From NCBI GenBank assembly GCA_005765155.1, contig VCCP01000002.1, positions 620,001 to 684,000 of the forward strand: a stretch of DNA of 64,000 nucleotides, written 5' to 3'. Each line of letters begins with the position of its first letter. The stretch's first letter is position 1. The position numbers and the translations under genes are program-made. Positions 45,593 through 58,468 of the stretch are shown here, in pieces. The DNA comes from Zelopaecilomyces penicillatus (lineage: Eukaryota; Ascomycota; Sordariomycetes; Hypocreales; Pseudodiploosporaceae). The notes under the pieces were generated by a model that did no database searches, was not told the DNA's origin, and saw only the letters and a program-made list of their open reading frames with translations.

Positions 45593-48500
45593 GGTGTTGA
45601 CTTTGGCCTGCACTCAAGAGGAGTCGGGTCAAAACGAGCTGTAGAAAACGTCCCTCCAGTCGTGTGGGCAGGGAGAGGGATGCAGATCTTGCAATGGAAA
45701 GGAAGCAGAGAGCGGGGGGGAGGTTTTATATGCATTGTTACAGTGCCTTTGTAAGTCAGGCAGCTGGCAACTGGCAGCTGGCAGTCTCGTTTGCAGAACT
45801 GGACTTTTGGCCAGCCCATCACCATAACCTTACGTACCTAGGTACTGGAGGTCTTCCTAGCTTTTCTTGCTTCTGCATCCCATCACCAGGCCGGCAACCC
45901 CACAGCTGTAGCATCCCCCATTCCCCATCCCCACCACACCTCCTGGAGCACAGCGCACTCTAATCCCTGAACCATGCATTGAGCGTCCTGTGGTTGCAAC
46001 ACGGTTCCGATGGTGCACCCACTGTAGGGCCTGTGGGCAGCCTTTGATTGGGGCGGGCAAGTTGTCAAGGGGTGTTAAGCTCAATGCTTAGCGGGTTGGG
46101 GGTGCGATCCTAGCCTGTTTTCCGGTACTTGTGAGTACTTGCGGATCTCTTTGCTTCGCACATGCATGCCAGTACTCGTACAACATCAACGGCTGTAGGT
46201 GTACTCGTACGGAGCACAGTGATTAGCCTGGTCATATCGATATGCGGGTGTATTTTTTAGCAGTCGGTTGTTATGAGCAATGTGCGGAGTCATGAGAAAA
46301 ACTAACGCCATTGATACAATTCAACTCGACGCTCGCAGCTAAGTAGGCGCCGATGGAAGGTTGTCGTCAAACATTTCCAGGTTCGTTGCACCTGTCAAAT
46401 GGATCGTGTAAATTGATGAGGCAGGAAGCTACCTTGATGTTCGTTCAACACTGCTTTTTCTTAGACAGCTACTCAATCTGAGACTATATGAGCTGTTACG
46501 CTCACCGGATCATCGAATCGATTCATCTGCATTCGTAGATGCTCACATTCTCGCTCTATACAAGCCCGATGCTGCTATCAAGGGGGGCGCTCCTCCGTCG
46601 TCGGTCCCGGACGGCCATTGACGGTGCAACGACTAACGTTAATTACCATTCCGAAATAGTTTGGTTTCGGGGTTGAGATCGTCGGTTGGCCACTGTTCAC
46701 TTGGTCCCAGGACCCCATGGCGAGGTTGCATGGCGCCGAGAGTTGGGCCGCGTGTGAAGGCGAGGGGGTGTGGTAGAGGCCATATCCGAGGCTGGTATTG
46801 GCTTGCTAACGCATCCAGTTCCTACATGTTGGTTCTCATGCGAGGCCATCGGTCCAAATGATCTTCGAGATTGACCAGAGAAGGCTCTGGCAGGCTTTGG
46901 ATAGGGCATATAGTTTGGCCGAACTGACGGTGGTAGATGCTTCTGGTGTAGACTGGGCTAGGTATGCCCACTGTAACTTGGTGGTGTGTAGGCTGTTGGC
47001 CCTGTTCACTGTGGCGCACTTGGCGACCCTCGCCGGAAGCGAAATGCCGAGCCTGGGGCACAACAGCTTCAGGCAAGCGAGTCTTCTTTGTTCGTTGCCC
47101 TGACTGCCTCCCTGCTCACCCCTGCCAGCCTGCCTGCAGTTGGATGCCTGATATCTCTAAAGAGAATTGCTCCATGGACGGACTTACACCACTAACCTAC
47201 CACTGTACACGAGGAAAGGCTCCACTTCCCCAGGCCAAGACTCTACCTAGGGCATGACGTCGCTGAGCCGCGCTGTTTCCCTGGCCACTTGTTTCTAGTT
47301 CCGTCGGGTCTGTCACGCACTGGTCGAACCACTGCTCGTCACCGACGAGCCGGTGCGTGTGGTATAGTGTGGCCGATAGGTGAGGTTTGCTCTTTCACAT
47401 TGCGGAAAATGGTATAGGCGTCTCGGAAAAGACAGTTGCAGAGCTTCGTGCTTGCTTCGAATGGATCTTTCCCCCCTCTTATCCCAATGCTCCTGCTATT
47501 CTGGGCTGCTGTACAAAGGTTGTACCTGCAAGGCAAGTGCAATGGGTTTAGGGGCCTGTACAGTGCGCAATCCTTACGTCCAATTTTCACTTGAGCATTG
47601 CGAGATTCGGATTACCTGCTTGTTTATCGAAGGCAAGGTAGTCTTCCTGTGGTAGTATAACAGCTATGGTATTACCACACTTTGTTTCTGCTGCTGTTTG
47701 TCCTTGACAAGTCAAACATGCTTCGCCAGAAGAAGGTGTGTTCCAATTTTGTCCCCGAGGCTCTCTGAGACCAAAATGCAACATAGTACTGGGCCTTTGG
47801 ATAGGTTGGGGTCCAGCGCTTGCGTTGAACAAACGGGAGATGCAGCTAATGGATGCCTCGTGCCTCACCTCTCCATCATCAACGCTGTTGATAGGCAGCC
47901 CCTCTGTTGGCCCAATTACCAACAGCTTGCACTTTGTGGAGGATCCGATGTAACACCAACCTCTGAATGCATGAAACGACACGAAAGCTTATTAGCAATG
48001 ATATGATTTCAACAGAAGAAAACAGATCCTTGCAACACATGGCATGTGTGTGATCAAGAGCACGGTGTCTTGTGCACGGTATGCTCTTTGTTGCCACAGA
48101 ATGTAAACATCCGTTAACTTGCCCCAGTTACCACGCGGATCAGAATCCACTAGCCATGCTTTCGTCTCACTATGTTGCCGGAAATGCTTTCATCAACCCT
48201 TCCTCTAAGCGCTGAGCACTTGAACACAATCATCAACGTTAAGCTCAGCTCTCTACCATTGGCGCCATGGCTAATACTGCCACACGAACTGGTCCCAATG
48301 GTGGCTCAGAACTAGCAAATCAGTCCAGTGTGCGGATATAGACTACTCACAAGCCCAGGCGGTGGAGACAACGTTTCTAGAAGGTGACAAAGTAAACACA
48401 TCTCACTCAGAACTTGCAATCACGTTTCGCTTTACTCGAAAAACCATTTTAAAAAAGAGGAGGGGTCTTCTAGCAAATTCCCCGCTGGCAATCAACGTAC

Positions 48501-51500
48501 TGGTACATCGTCGTCCGAGCCCATCATACATACAGGGATGCTAATCCAACCGGCCGTCGGCTCCGCGTCAGCACCGTCCGAGATCGATTCTTGTTACCGT
48601 GTCACGGGCTCATCACCGGAAACGGATTGGGGGACGTGGTCAGCCTTTTTCCAACACTGGGTTATAAATTATAATGCATTGTGATTGGAGCGGATGCTAC
48701 ATCCAACCCATGGTGCCTTGTTCTACCCTAGGTAGGTACACATACTGGCCACCCGACATCTGATGTTCTTGAGCATCAGCCAGGCCCATACCAAATAGCT
48801 TGCGACTTGCGACCAACCTCCTTCTGTGAACTACAGCCTCGGCGATCAGGAGTACCGAGGGGTAATTATAGCCGCACCAAACAAAAGCGTTTACGAAAGG
48901 CGCTCATTCCTTGCCCTGCAAGCCTGGCCTGGATTTCGTCATTTGCTCTCTGCCCAGTCCTACAATCACAACGCAAGCGAATTGCTTCAATCTACGTTGC
49001 CCTGCCCAACGGCTGGCTGTTAAGGCTAGTGGCTTCGTGCACCCCGGATTGTTGCTTTTGTGAATGTCGGAATGTACAATGGTGTACATGTCAGTGCGGG
49101 CAACAAACCTTGCATCCGAGCATCGAAAATAGTTTCCAGAACTCGGGTCTGTAATAATTATTTCGGCGACTGACCTTGGCAACGTCGGTAAGCTGGATAT
49201 TGATGAGGCGGAGTGACCAAAAGGGGTAAGCCCGTCGTGCGACGGCAAGTGCTTAATGACGGAGTGGCATCTCTTTTTCGGCGACTTAGCCGTCCGTCCA
49301 TCGGTGCGGAGCTGCTCGTTATGGCATTGCCTGGATCTCTCTCTCTCTCATCTAGGTGTATAATCCTCAACTCGGACGGCTGGTAATCAGTCTATCGAGA
49401 AGATTTTATGTAAGTCAACAGGCAGACTGACCAGACACCTCCGTACCTTTCTTGGCAATAACAGGGCTAGCGCTTTGCTCGGCAGTCAAACATACTACGA
49501 CGACGCCACATGGTCCATGCAAGCGGCTAGAGGTTGCTGGCAATGTCAGCACACTGTGAAATGATACCCAGAGTTATAAGCTGAGCTGGGATCAACATTG
49601 ACCCCAACAAGGTAAACTGAGTATGAATGTGTTATTTGATTGTAGTCATTTTCTTGCCCAATTTGAACTGTTCGCGGCATGTAATCTACCATATGGCCAG
49701 ACACATATGAAATACTTGGATGACCCAAGGATTCTACCGCTTGATAGGAATAGTTGCACGTGTATAGCCAAGGTCTTATCCACCCCATTCGTCGGTAGCC
49801 TGCAAGCCATGAGCCATGGGACGAGTGATGGACATCGAGAAACATGCAGTTCGTATACCCAAGCCCCTATCTGCCCACCCATTTTTGGTTTTAGTCTAAG
49901 TGTTGTTGAATCCTGCTAGTCGCCCGGCCCGCGCTGGTCTTCACTTTCGACCCAAGCTTGGCAATGACCCACTGGATTCTACGACCTCGGAAGCAATATA
50001 TTTTGAAGCCATGGCGTAAAGCTAAACTCGCCAACCTCAGCAAGCAAAGTGGAACACGTCTCAGTGGGCATGTAAATAGTGAGGAGAGGCTTGCCACGCC
50101 CCACGATGGCGACTCATTGGTTGGCGTTTGGCTGTGTTAAAGAGTGCCTCATGTTCTCATGATGCAGACTGTAGATTCACATATGCACAAATCTCTACTG
50201 CGAATTTGCAGCATGAACAAACCCCTATACAAGGGAAAAATGAAAGTATTTGGTACGCTCTTACCAACTGCATTATTGGATTGCCTCGTCCCCAATAGTT
50301 GTCAATACTTAGTTCAGTTTACCACTGGAGTAACTACATCTAGTCAACGCATGTCAACATAAACATCCTCCGCAAAAGCATTTGACACACCATCCGTTGT
50401 CTATTTCCGTGCAAGCTTACATGTAAGCAGCCGAGGTCTTTGTACATAACACACTGAATGCAAGGGTCCATCCAGCTAATCTAGAACATATTGGAGTGTA
50501 CACAATGCTACAACGGCAACTTCTTTCAAGTCATCGATCAAACGGACCAATTGTCAGACTTACCAGAGACAAATTCGGTACAGGGGGGCTATTGGAGAAG
50601 CAGCCAAGAGCCCGCAAGGGACAGCACTAGCCCAAATTTATGGTCCGGCCCATGATTAGCGGTCTGCCGCCGTGTTACACAAGGGTCGAGAGCGCTTCCT
50701 GCGGAGTTTCCCTTCTTGGATTTTGAACCAACGGCCTCCTCCCCCATGCGTGTTGATGAAGTCTTGGAAACGTATGTTAATTTTGTTTTTTTCATGGATC
50801 GAGCCCATATCCAGCTACTGAATTATCTATTTTTGACAGGCTAGAAATTGTCAAATGATCAATATGTTTGTGGGTCGCAAGACAGCAAGTGCCATACGGA
50901 AGCGACTTGTGATGTTCTTTAACTTTCTTTACAGAATTAACTATCGTCCAGTACAGGCGGCAGAAGGGTTCCAGTGTGAACAACTTGATTTTTTATCAGA
51001 TCATCAAATTTATGCCTCTCTAACAGTTGGCTTTCCAGTTCTTTCCCCCCAAACCTCTTTCCCATTTCGCAGGTTCTTGTAGGGGGCACAAAAACAGTAA
51101 AAACAGATAAGAATGCCTCCCACTCTCTTTGTTTTCTTCTTCTATCTACTGACTCCGCTTGGATTCGAGAATGCGAAGAGGTTCAGCACGAATCTCTCAT
51201 CGATTGAGTGTCAGTATTTGTTTAACGAGATAGCCCCCCATCTCACGACAAACCTCTTGTTTTATACAAGCTGAGGGAATGGCGGGTTCTTTACCCACCG
51301 ACTCTAGATCCCAAGATTGGTAATGCGGTCCTTTTGGAGAAGCTCGGCTATTACATACAGATGGATGAAATACCAAGCAAGATCCCTAACTAAAAGCTAA
51401 TCTACCTAGATTTGAATCTTCATAAACTGTTTTTAGTCCCCCCCTTTTATCTTTTCATCGCTGATTTGGCAGAAGCAGTCTTGTACAAGTACCTTCAAGG

Positions 51501-52616
51501 TATGGATGGGTCCTACTATGGCAACTCCCATGTTTCCCCCGGATCTTCCCCCACCAAATGCTGATAGAGCGGTGCAGCTGAGTGGGCTTTTGGATAAATT
51601 AATTAGCACTAACCTGACCTTGAGACGACTAGACTTTCTACATCAGCGCCATCAAGAAGGCCTGTGGCTTTCCTCTAGCATGCACATGTGGCCAAGTAAA
51701 TGTGTTTTCATCATTCACTGGCTCTACCACCGCTCTCTCTCTCCCTTTTCCTCTCCTCACTCTCTTTGTGTACCTCGAGGCCAAGTCGTCCCTATAGACG
51801 TTGTATCCATACTGATATATTTGCACCGGCATGAGTTAAAATCCTTGGGGTGGAAAGTTGAACCAAGCCAGACCTATCTATTATTGATTATCATTTTATT
51901 TCAGCAGTGTTGTTGGCTACTCATATTGACTTAATAGACTATATTCCAGATGCCTTTGTTCCCCCTTTCCTCTTCCTTTCACTTCATTTCTTTCACCCAT
52001 CTAAAAATCTTTTATAATCACACATTTGAAATTCTAATACTACTATATAATGTCATATGTCCTGCACTCTGAATTATCCGTGTCCCATGGCCACCAAAGT
52101 ACAGACGCAAAGGTCCTTCCTCCATCTCTCTCATGCTCAGACTCCATTCATCACCAAGATACTACGCCTATAAATCCACACACTTAACAAGCCATCATGA
52201 ATTTCCACTTCCCATCAAATACAACAGCAATGTTATGAAATCACGTCCACAAATGTACGATTTGGAAAATCATCATTCTTAATGTTATGCAATAAAACAG
52301 AAAAAAACATAACAACATGGCGAGCGAGGAACCACCAAGATATAGCTTTCGACGCCAAACAATGCCCTATCAATGCCAAGTCTTGCTAATAACAGTATGC
52401 GGTTCTCGCTCATGACCCAGCTATGAGAGCATGAAGCCCTCTGCAAAACCCCATCCCCATCTCTTATCATTCGTCATGCATCATTTATATCTTCCCTATC
52501 CATTCTTCCCTTGTTCATTGTTCATAAGTTCCCTCCCTACCCTTAGATCGTTTGGGTTTGGTCCGGGTTATTTTTTTTTTAAAGTCGTTCAGTGTTTTTG
52601 GTCTCTCATCTCATTT
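45593..52616. other. Gene-poor 7-kb interval
   Basis: Apart from the transporter promoter on the left and the FHIP 3' flank on the right, I find no gene. The longest frames (about 130-142 residues, at 47587-47982 minus and 51506-51934 plus) have no family motif, signal peptide or intron logic. There is no terminal repeat or transposase coding. A long imperfect hairpin lies at 47314-47359. Non-coding RNA, lost genes or a strongly decayed insertion are all possible. Confidence 0.4.
47314..47359. repeat. Nested inverted repeat (hairpin)
   Basis: CACGCACTGG at 47314-47323 pairs with CCGGTGCGTG at 47350-47359 with one G-U type mismatch. Inside it GCTCGTC (47334-47340) pairs with GACGAGC (47344-47350) around a 3-base loop. 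The function is unknown; no A-box or tRNA fold fits. Confidence 0.55.
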
Positions 52617-55600
52617 TCACACAAACCGGACCTCGTTGAAAAGCCCTGCTCGTACTTGCATCAGACTGGCCAGTTCCAGCAAAAAGGATTGGAAAATAAT
52701 GACGTTGGTGAGGACATGTGAAACCGACACCAGATTAGGGTCAGTCTTATGAGATGTAGCTTCCGAAGCGTCAGACTCTGCATCATCGTCCCTGCTCTCA
52801 CTCATGTTGCTACTCTCCTCCGTTGCTGAAACAGTAATCACTTCCACTTCCTCCTCCTCGAAATCGTGTTCTGATCCTTGCTCTGAATCCAAGGGCAGAG
52901 CAGGGAGTGGCTTCCTGTCCCACTCTAGTGACGTTGATTTAACTTGCTGCTCTCCCGGCAACCCCACACGCCTGGCAAGGATAGTTTGGTCAATAGCTGC
53001 AAAGTCGGCCGCTCGGCTGGCCTCTGCATTCTCTCGTTCCCTCATCACGCGTTCCATGTCGCTTCTTGTGTTGCTGGTGGTATAGCTTCGAGTGATGCCA
53101 CTTCGGCCGGGATCGTTGTAGTTTATGGGAAATTGTTTCGGGGCAATGGGCTTGGGGGAATAGAACTCGGGCCCGCTGGATGTGTGTCGTGGTGTCGAGT
53201 TGCCCGACGACCGGCTCGGTTCTTTGCGACCCTGGGGGCTACTAGTCCGACTGGGCGTGCCCAACTCTGAAAGCAATCGATGGGCTAGGCCCTCAAGTCC
53301 GGATGGTCGTGGTGAGCCAGTTCGTGATAAATCATCTGGAGTAAAACGGCCATTGGATTGTGGTCCAGGTGTTCCCTTGCGTACTGGCATCGGGTTTTCC
53401 TGGATAGAGTCGGCTGCCTGGAAAGCGTCTTGCCGTTGCCGGAGGAGCTCTTCAAATCTTGGGACCGTCTCTTTGTATGTGGAGACTTGATCGCAAAGAT
53501 TCTTCAGCACGTTGAGAATGCGGGGAAGAGACTCGTGATTCCATTTTGGTCGGCGTCTGCATTTCTCCATAGCTTCAAGCTTTTCAGACTCCTCATCGGT
53601 CGACTCTTCCTCTGTTGGCTGGGCCACCGGTTGAACTTCTTGCTGAGCTTCTGGTTGAGTTTCTGGCTGAGCTTCTGGCTGGGCTTCTTCTGGCTGGGCT
53701 TCTTCTGGCTGGGCTTCTTCTGGCTGGGCTTCTTCTGGCTGGGCTTCTTCTGGCTGGGCTTCTAGCTGAGCTTCAGGCTGAGCTTCTGGCTGAACTGGTT
53801 CCGGTTTGGGGTCGTCTGCTGGAACTACTATTCCAGGCTTGGTCTTCTCAGCCACCACTTCTTCAAAGCTGTTTACCTTTTCAAGACCCTTAACTTCACC
53901 CTCAGCCTCAACCTCAGCCTCAGCTGCTCCCTCTTCCTTTTCTTCATCTTCGTCAGAGCTGTCTGCCTCGTTGGAGCTTTGTACTGCATCCTCGGCCTCG
54001 GATTCTTCCGCGCTTTCTGCTTCATCGGAACTGTCTGCCTCATCCTCCGCCCAGGAGTCATCTGAATCTACCACCTCTGCCTTCACTCCGGAATCATCCA
54101 AGCCAGCTTCAGCTTCAGCTTCGGCATCCTTGCCACCCAACTCTTCGTGTGGTTTTACATATTCGTTTACCACAACTTCAGGCGGACTCTTTAGCTCTTC
54201 GTCGGTTCCCATTTCCTCCTCTTCCTCTTCTTCGGCGCTCTCTTCCTCATCTTCCGGCTCGTCATCTTCAAAAAAGCTATAGCTGTTTGGGTTTCTGGCA
54301 AGCCAGCCCTCAATGCTCATGTAACCACAGATAGCCATGTCGACAATCGTTTCAGTGACAGACAAATTCGTCTCCACCGGATTGACGAAGAAGGTTTCGA
54401 GCAGGTCAAGAATAGCATTAAGCATTGGATCATCCATGCGAAGAGTGTGCTCCATAACGTCCCTGGGCGCACCTGGCAGGCTGTCGGGAATGGCCGGCAG
54501 TTTGTGATTCGTGGTTGACATCTTTGGGCTGATTAACTTCAACGAGCAAGGGTGGCTTTCCAGCCGTGCCACGGTATCTTTCAGGATGCTTTCGTAGGCT
54601 TCGTCTACATTGGCTTGGCTCCCACCAATGGATTGAGCCAAGGTCACAATGTACTCAATCTCCTGCTCATGGGCACCAACTGTTCGATTGATGGTGTTGC
54701 TCGGCAACATGTCGGTTTGCAAAAGAGTCAGAACAGCATATCGGTGATGCCTCTTGAGAATCGCCGACACCAGTTGAAGTGTAACATATATGGTTTGCTG
54801 GTTACGTGACCTCAGACACGACAGTATCAGGTCAACCAGGTTAAAAAGTAGCGGCACCCCAGTCATATTGCCTGCAGGTTTCTCGGCCATCATCGTAGCA
54901 AGATCCATCGATTTTCTCTTTCGGGCAGCACTAATCAGACTCTGGGAAGGCGGTGCATGTGAGAAGATGGCGTCGGGGATATCCAAGAGGTAGTGAAGAA
55001 TGAGATTGATCATGTCGGGGTGGTCCAAGGATTCAAGAATTCGGCGCAGGTATGTCAAGACAGCTACAGACGATCCTCCGTCGATATCAGAGGATTCGAG
55101 CAGCGATGGGTATCTGTAGGGTGGGGATTGTTAGCCATAGGCATCCTCTCCATTTTCGTGAATCTAAAAGCTAAATAACGCTAAATATATAAATATATAG
55201 AAGTACTCACAATATTTGTTGAAGGAAAATGACCTGAAAATGCTCCAGAAGGGTCGACTTGACCTCAACGGACCGGCAATGGTTCAAAACATCCTGCCAG
55301 AACAAGAGATGAGAAAGAAACGTTTCGAGATGGGACTGAAAGTCAGGGGAGCAGGAACTGATGACCTCGTAGTTGGAGATGGGGTGCTGGTAGTCGGAGA
55401 GGGCAAGAATTGGCGGCAAATCGTGCGGCAGATGATCAATGACCAGTTTGCGGCTCAGTTGACTATACAAAGCCCCAAGACCTGTTGCCATGAGGGTAGA
55501 AAGATCACTCTCGACGATCCACTGTTCCAAGGATGCCGAGTTGGACGCAGCCTCGATGATGTAAAGCAGGCCGGTCCTCGCAAAGTCGCCCACTTTGCCC

Positions 55601-56547
55601 TCATGCTGGATATAATCCATCAAGATATAAAAAAGAGGAAAATCGTTCCTCAAGGCTCTTCCAGTGAATCGCTCACGAGCAGCAACCATGCTTCTACCAC
55701 CACCAACTTGTTGGTGACTACGCGCATGCTGGGTCATGAACCATGCCGGGAGGATCTCGGGGTCCAGACGAATCTTTGTTGTAATGTTGAATGCAAGCTC
55801 GACAACCCGTGACTCGGTATCTAATCCGAGCGTCACACTGTTAAGCCCTGTAATACGCGTGAGCAAGTTCGTCAAGCTCGTTGAGAAAGTCGGGTTCTCG
55901 ACAAAGGCCTCCTCCTCGCTCTCGATGAGCGTTGCGAAGAAGAGGACAGCCTCTTTAATAATCCACTCATTGTAGGAGGTTGTAGCAATCTTGCCAATAG
56001 GCACATAGATCTGCTTCATAGAGGCATATTGGATGCACGGGTGGGGGAGGGGCCGGCGGCTCTCATCGCTGAGGATGTTGGTGAGCTCCTGGAGGCGGAT
56101 CTCGAGCGTCTCGGCTGCGTCGCTATCGCGGGAGAGGTTGGACGAGGTGCGCCATGTCGACTATAGATAGCATGGTCAGTTAGCACCAGTGGAGTGGAGT
56201 TGGGTTGTTTGCTTTTAGCAAAGTGCTGCAACTTACCAGCAGGTTCCCGTATTCCTTTTCGAACCGATGCAGCCGTTTTGCAGGGTCCTTGGCCTGGTCC
56301 AGACGAGAACTCCCGGAGGAGAGAGGGCTTAACAAGCGCGACCACTGTAGAAGAGGAGAAACCCGGATTAGCTCTTGATCGGTTCCAACATCGTCTTCTT
56401 CGTCTTTATGTCCAACATCTGTTTTTTTTTTTGTTTTTTTTACTTCTCTTCTTCTTCTCCTTCTTCCTTCTCTTCGACAAGAGACAGGGAGGGGGCGGGT
56501 CTCTCCGCCTAACAGCGTAGCAGACGGGGAAAGCTCACAAAGTCCAT
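52617..56547 (-). CDS. FHF complex subunit HOOK-interacting protein (FHIP / RAI16-like)
   Basis: Four exons on the minus strand (56547-56539, 56344-56237, 56160-55211, 55113-52617) give 1187 residues. The first coding exon is only Met-Asp-Phe, and the next begins WSRLLSPL. Residues about 1-560 match the RAI16/FHIP helical repeat domain (for example IYVPIGKIATTSYNEWIIKEAVLFF in the family, seen here in part, and FPLFYILMDYIQHEGKVGDFAR). The middle (about 570-790) is acidic, then a QPEEA repeat coded by a 15-bp minisatellite. The C-terminus (SVSHVLTNVI..) returns to a conserved helix. In Aspergillus the FHIP protein works with Hook and FTS to link early endosomes to dynein. It is a core gene. 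Confidence 0.92.
53676..53765 (+). repeat. 15-bp coding minisatellite (QPEEA repeat of the FHIP-like gene)
   Basis: Five to six near-perfect 15-bp units of GGGCTTCTTCTGGCT on the plus strand, flanked by degenerate 12-bp units, encode EEAQP repeats on the minus strand. The antisense frame, rich in Leu/Ala/Gly, is a shadow. Confidence 0.9.
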
Positions 56548-58468
56548 GGCGAGACCCAAGTCATCTCCAGAGGCAGACTCGCGAGGGTATGAGCGTCAAA
56601 AGCGCCAGTTGAGTTTTTGAGTTGCTAATCTCGTCTCACGAGCTTGAAGAAATCGTCGTCGGATCCAGAAGGGGTTGCATAGCGGGAGGGCGGAATTTAG
56701 GGATGGGATGGGATGGGATGGTGGAGGGCCGAACGCCACGATTTTGGGGTCCTGTGCTGGCAAAAAGCCCAGTCTTTGTTGGCACTGCAGGCGGCCACTG
56801 CAGAACGCTGGGAGTCCGTCTGGGAGCAACCCTGAGTGGTCTCCTTATCGATAATGCCCTAGTTGGCGGGCGGACGGGTAAAATGGAGGGGGGGCTTGGG
56901 AGGGGCACATTGGGCTCCGTTGACTGGACATGGGATGGGCCGGGCATTGATGAGGATTGACGGGTATTGGCTGGATGATGGGTGAGGCATGCCGCTCCTC
57001 AGGTAGGAATCATGTACATTTAAGTGACGCACCTTTGTTGTACAGCCAAGCGGCTACGGGCTACGGAAATGCAGCTGTCAAGTCCCGCACCCCCCATGAC
57101 GAGGGGTCTCCATCTCATGATGAGCATGCCCGCCTTGGTGAAGATGAGGGCTTGAAGATCTATATGTGTGTAGTCCTTTTTCTTATATTGTATCATTAGC
57201 TACTCAAAACATCATAGAGATAACAGTAACATCAAGATTCGTTAGGGAAAGATACAATATACTTTATTTACTCTTCACAGGCACACCACGTGTTAGACTA
57301 TAAAACCCCAGTATGCAAGGAGACTTTGATAATCACGCCTCGATAGCCATTTTCCGACATCTGACAAACCCTGCCCAACTTTGAAATGATCTTAAATCAA
57401 AAATTATTCCCAACTCCCAGTTCCCTTACCTATCCACGAATCATTCAAGATTGCCCACCTCCCTTGTTCCAAAAGGTGGAGGGACACCCAGAGCTGATAC
57501 ATGCAGTAAGTAATCTCTCAGCCCAACCACAGCCAAGATAATTTAAATACGCAACAGCACTAACTGATCCAGTTGTCAACTTCTGATGGTATTCCTAGTA
57601 GAGACGCCATGTTATCACTGGTTTGATACTTCACAATATATGAACCATTTACCTGTTTATATATGAACCCAGATTTTCGTGTTTTTTTTTTCAAGTCAAC
57701 TTCAAGAGAAAGCTTTGCGAAAAGCTTCTTAAAACACTTCATTTTCCACCATTACCACACACAGCAAAAATACTACGTAACTCAAGTCTCTCTGATTATT
57801 CTTTCGCAACATGTGATAATCAGTTGCGTTGCGACCTTGCCCCTCTTCCAAACTCCCCCCCACCTTTGAACCCTCGTGGTGTGTGTGTGTGTGTGTGTGT
57901 GCGCGCCCCCCCTTCCATCACACTCACCACCACCACCACCATCTTCTCATCTTAGCCTGGAGCTATCTTGTGCCACCCGCTCGACAAGCCCCTACTGTTT
58001 GATACGAAGTAACTACCTAATTCTAACACACAGAGGTTCTAGCCCGCCACCCCCTATAGATAGAGATTAGACTTTATTTCCACAAGTCTTCCTCTTCGAA
58101 ATGCCTTGTTTAGGTCATAGCTTGTCCGTGTGCTTGAGCGCTATAAATGAGCAGCAAAATATGGGTCCCTATCGGGCCAAAAACAAAAGCTAGTACCTGA
58201 GGAGAAAGTAGGACTGGAGTTTTATATCCCAAAACTCACTAGGAGCTTGCCAAAATCACTCCGAGTTGGTCCAAATAGAATACTGCAGCAGACAGAAAGA
58301 CAGAAAGGATAGTAATTGGGAGAGCAGTTGGACATAGTAGCTCCAAACATGGCATCACATAATAGGCATTTACATGAGATACACAATCTAGAAATAGAAT
58401 AAACCTGTCTTCACCTGCTCAACTACATACTTGCTATTGCCCCGAACATGGTCAATTTGCACGCTCCA
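56548..58468. other. Intergenic, FHIP promoter / AcrB-like 3' flank
   Basis: About 1.9 kb. It contains (GGATG)4 at 56701-56720 (154 bases upstream of the FHIP ATG) and a (GT)n tract at about 57879-57903. Short frames only. No gene seen. Confidence 0.55.
56701..56720 (+). repeat. (GGATG)4 pentanucleotide array
   Basis: Four perfect GGATG units upstream of the FHIP-like gene, the same array as at 19331-19350. Confidence 0.9.

Noticed and set aside
47587..47982. 131-residue minus-strand open frame in the gene-poor interval
   Set aside because: No motif, signal peptide or splice logic, and an open frame of similar length runs on the other strand.
53615..53893. Leu/Ala/Gly-repeat plus-strand frame
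   Set aside because: It is the antisense of the EEAQP minisatellite in the FHIP-like gene.
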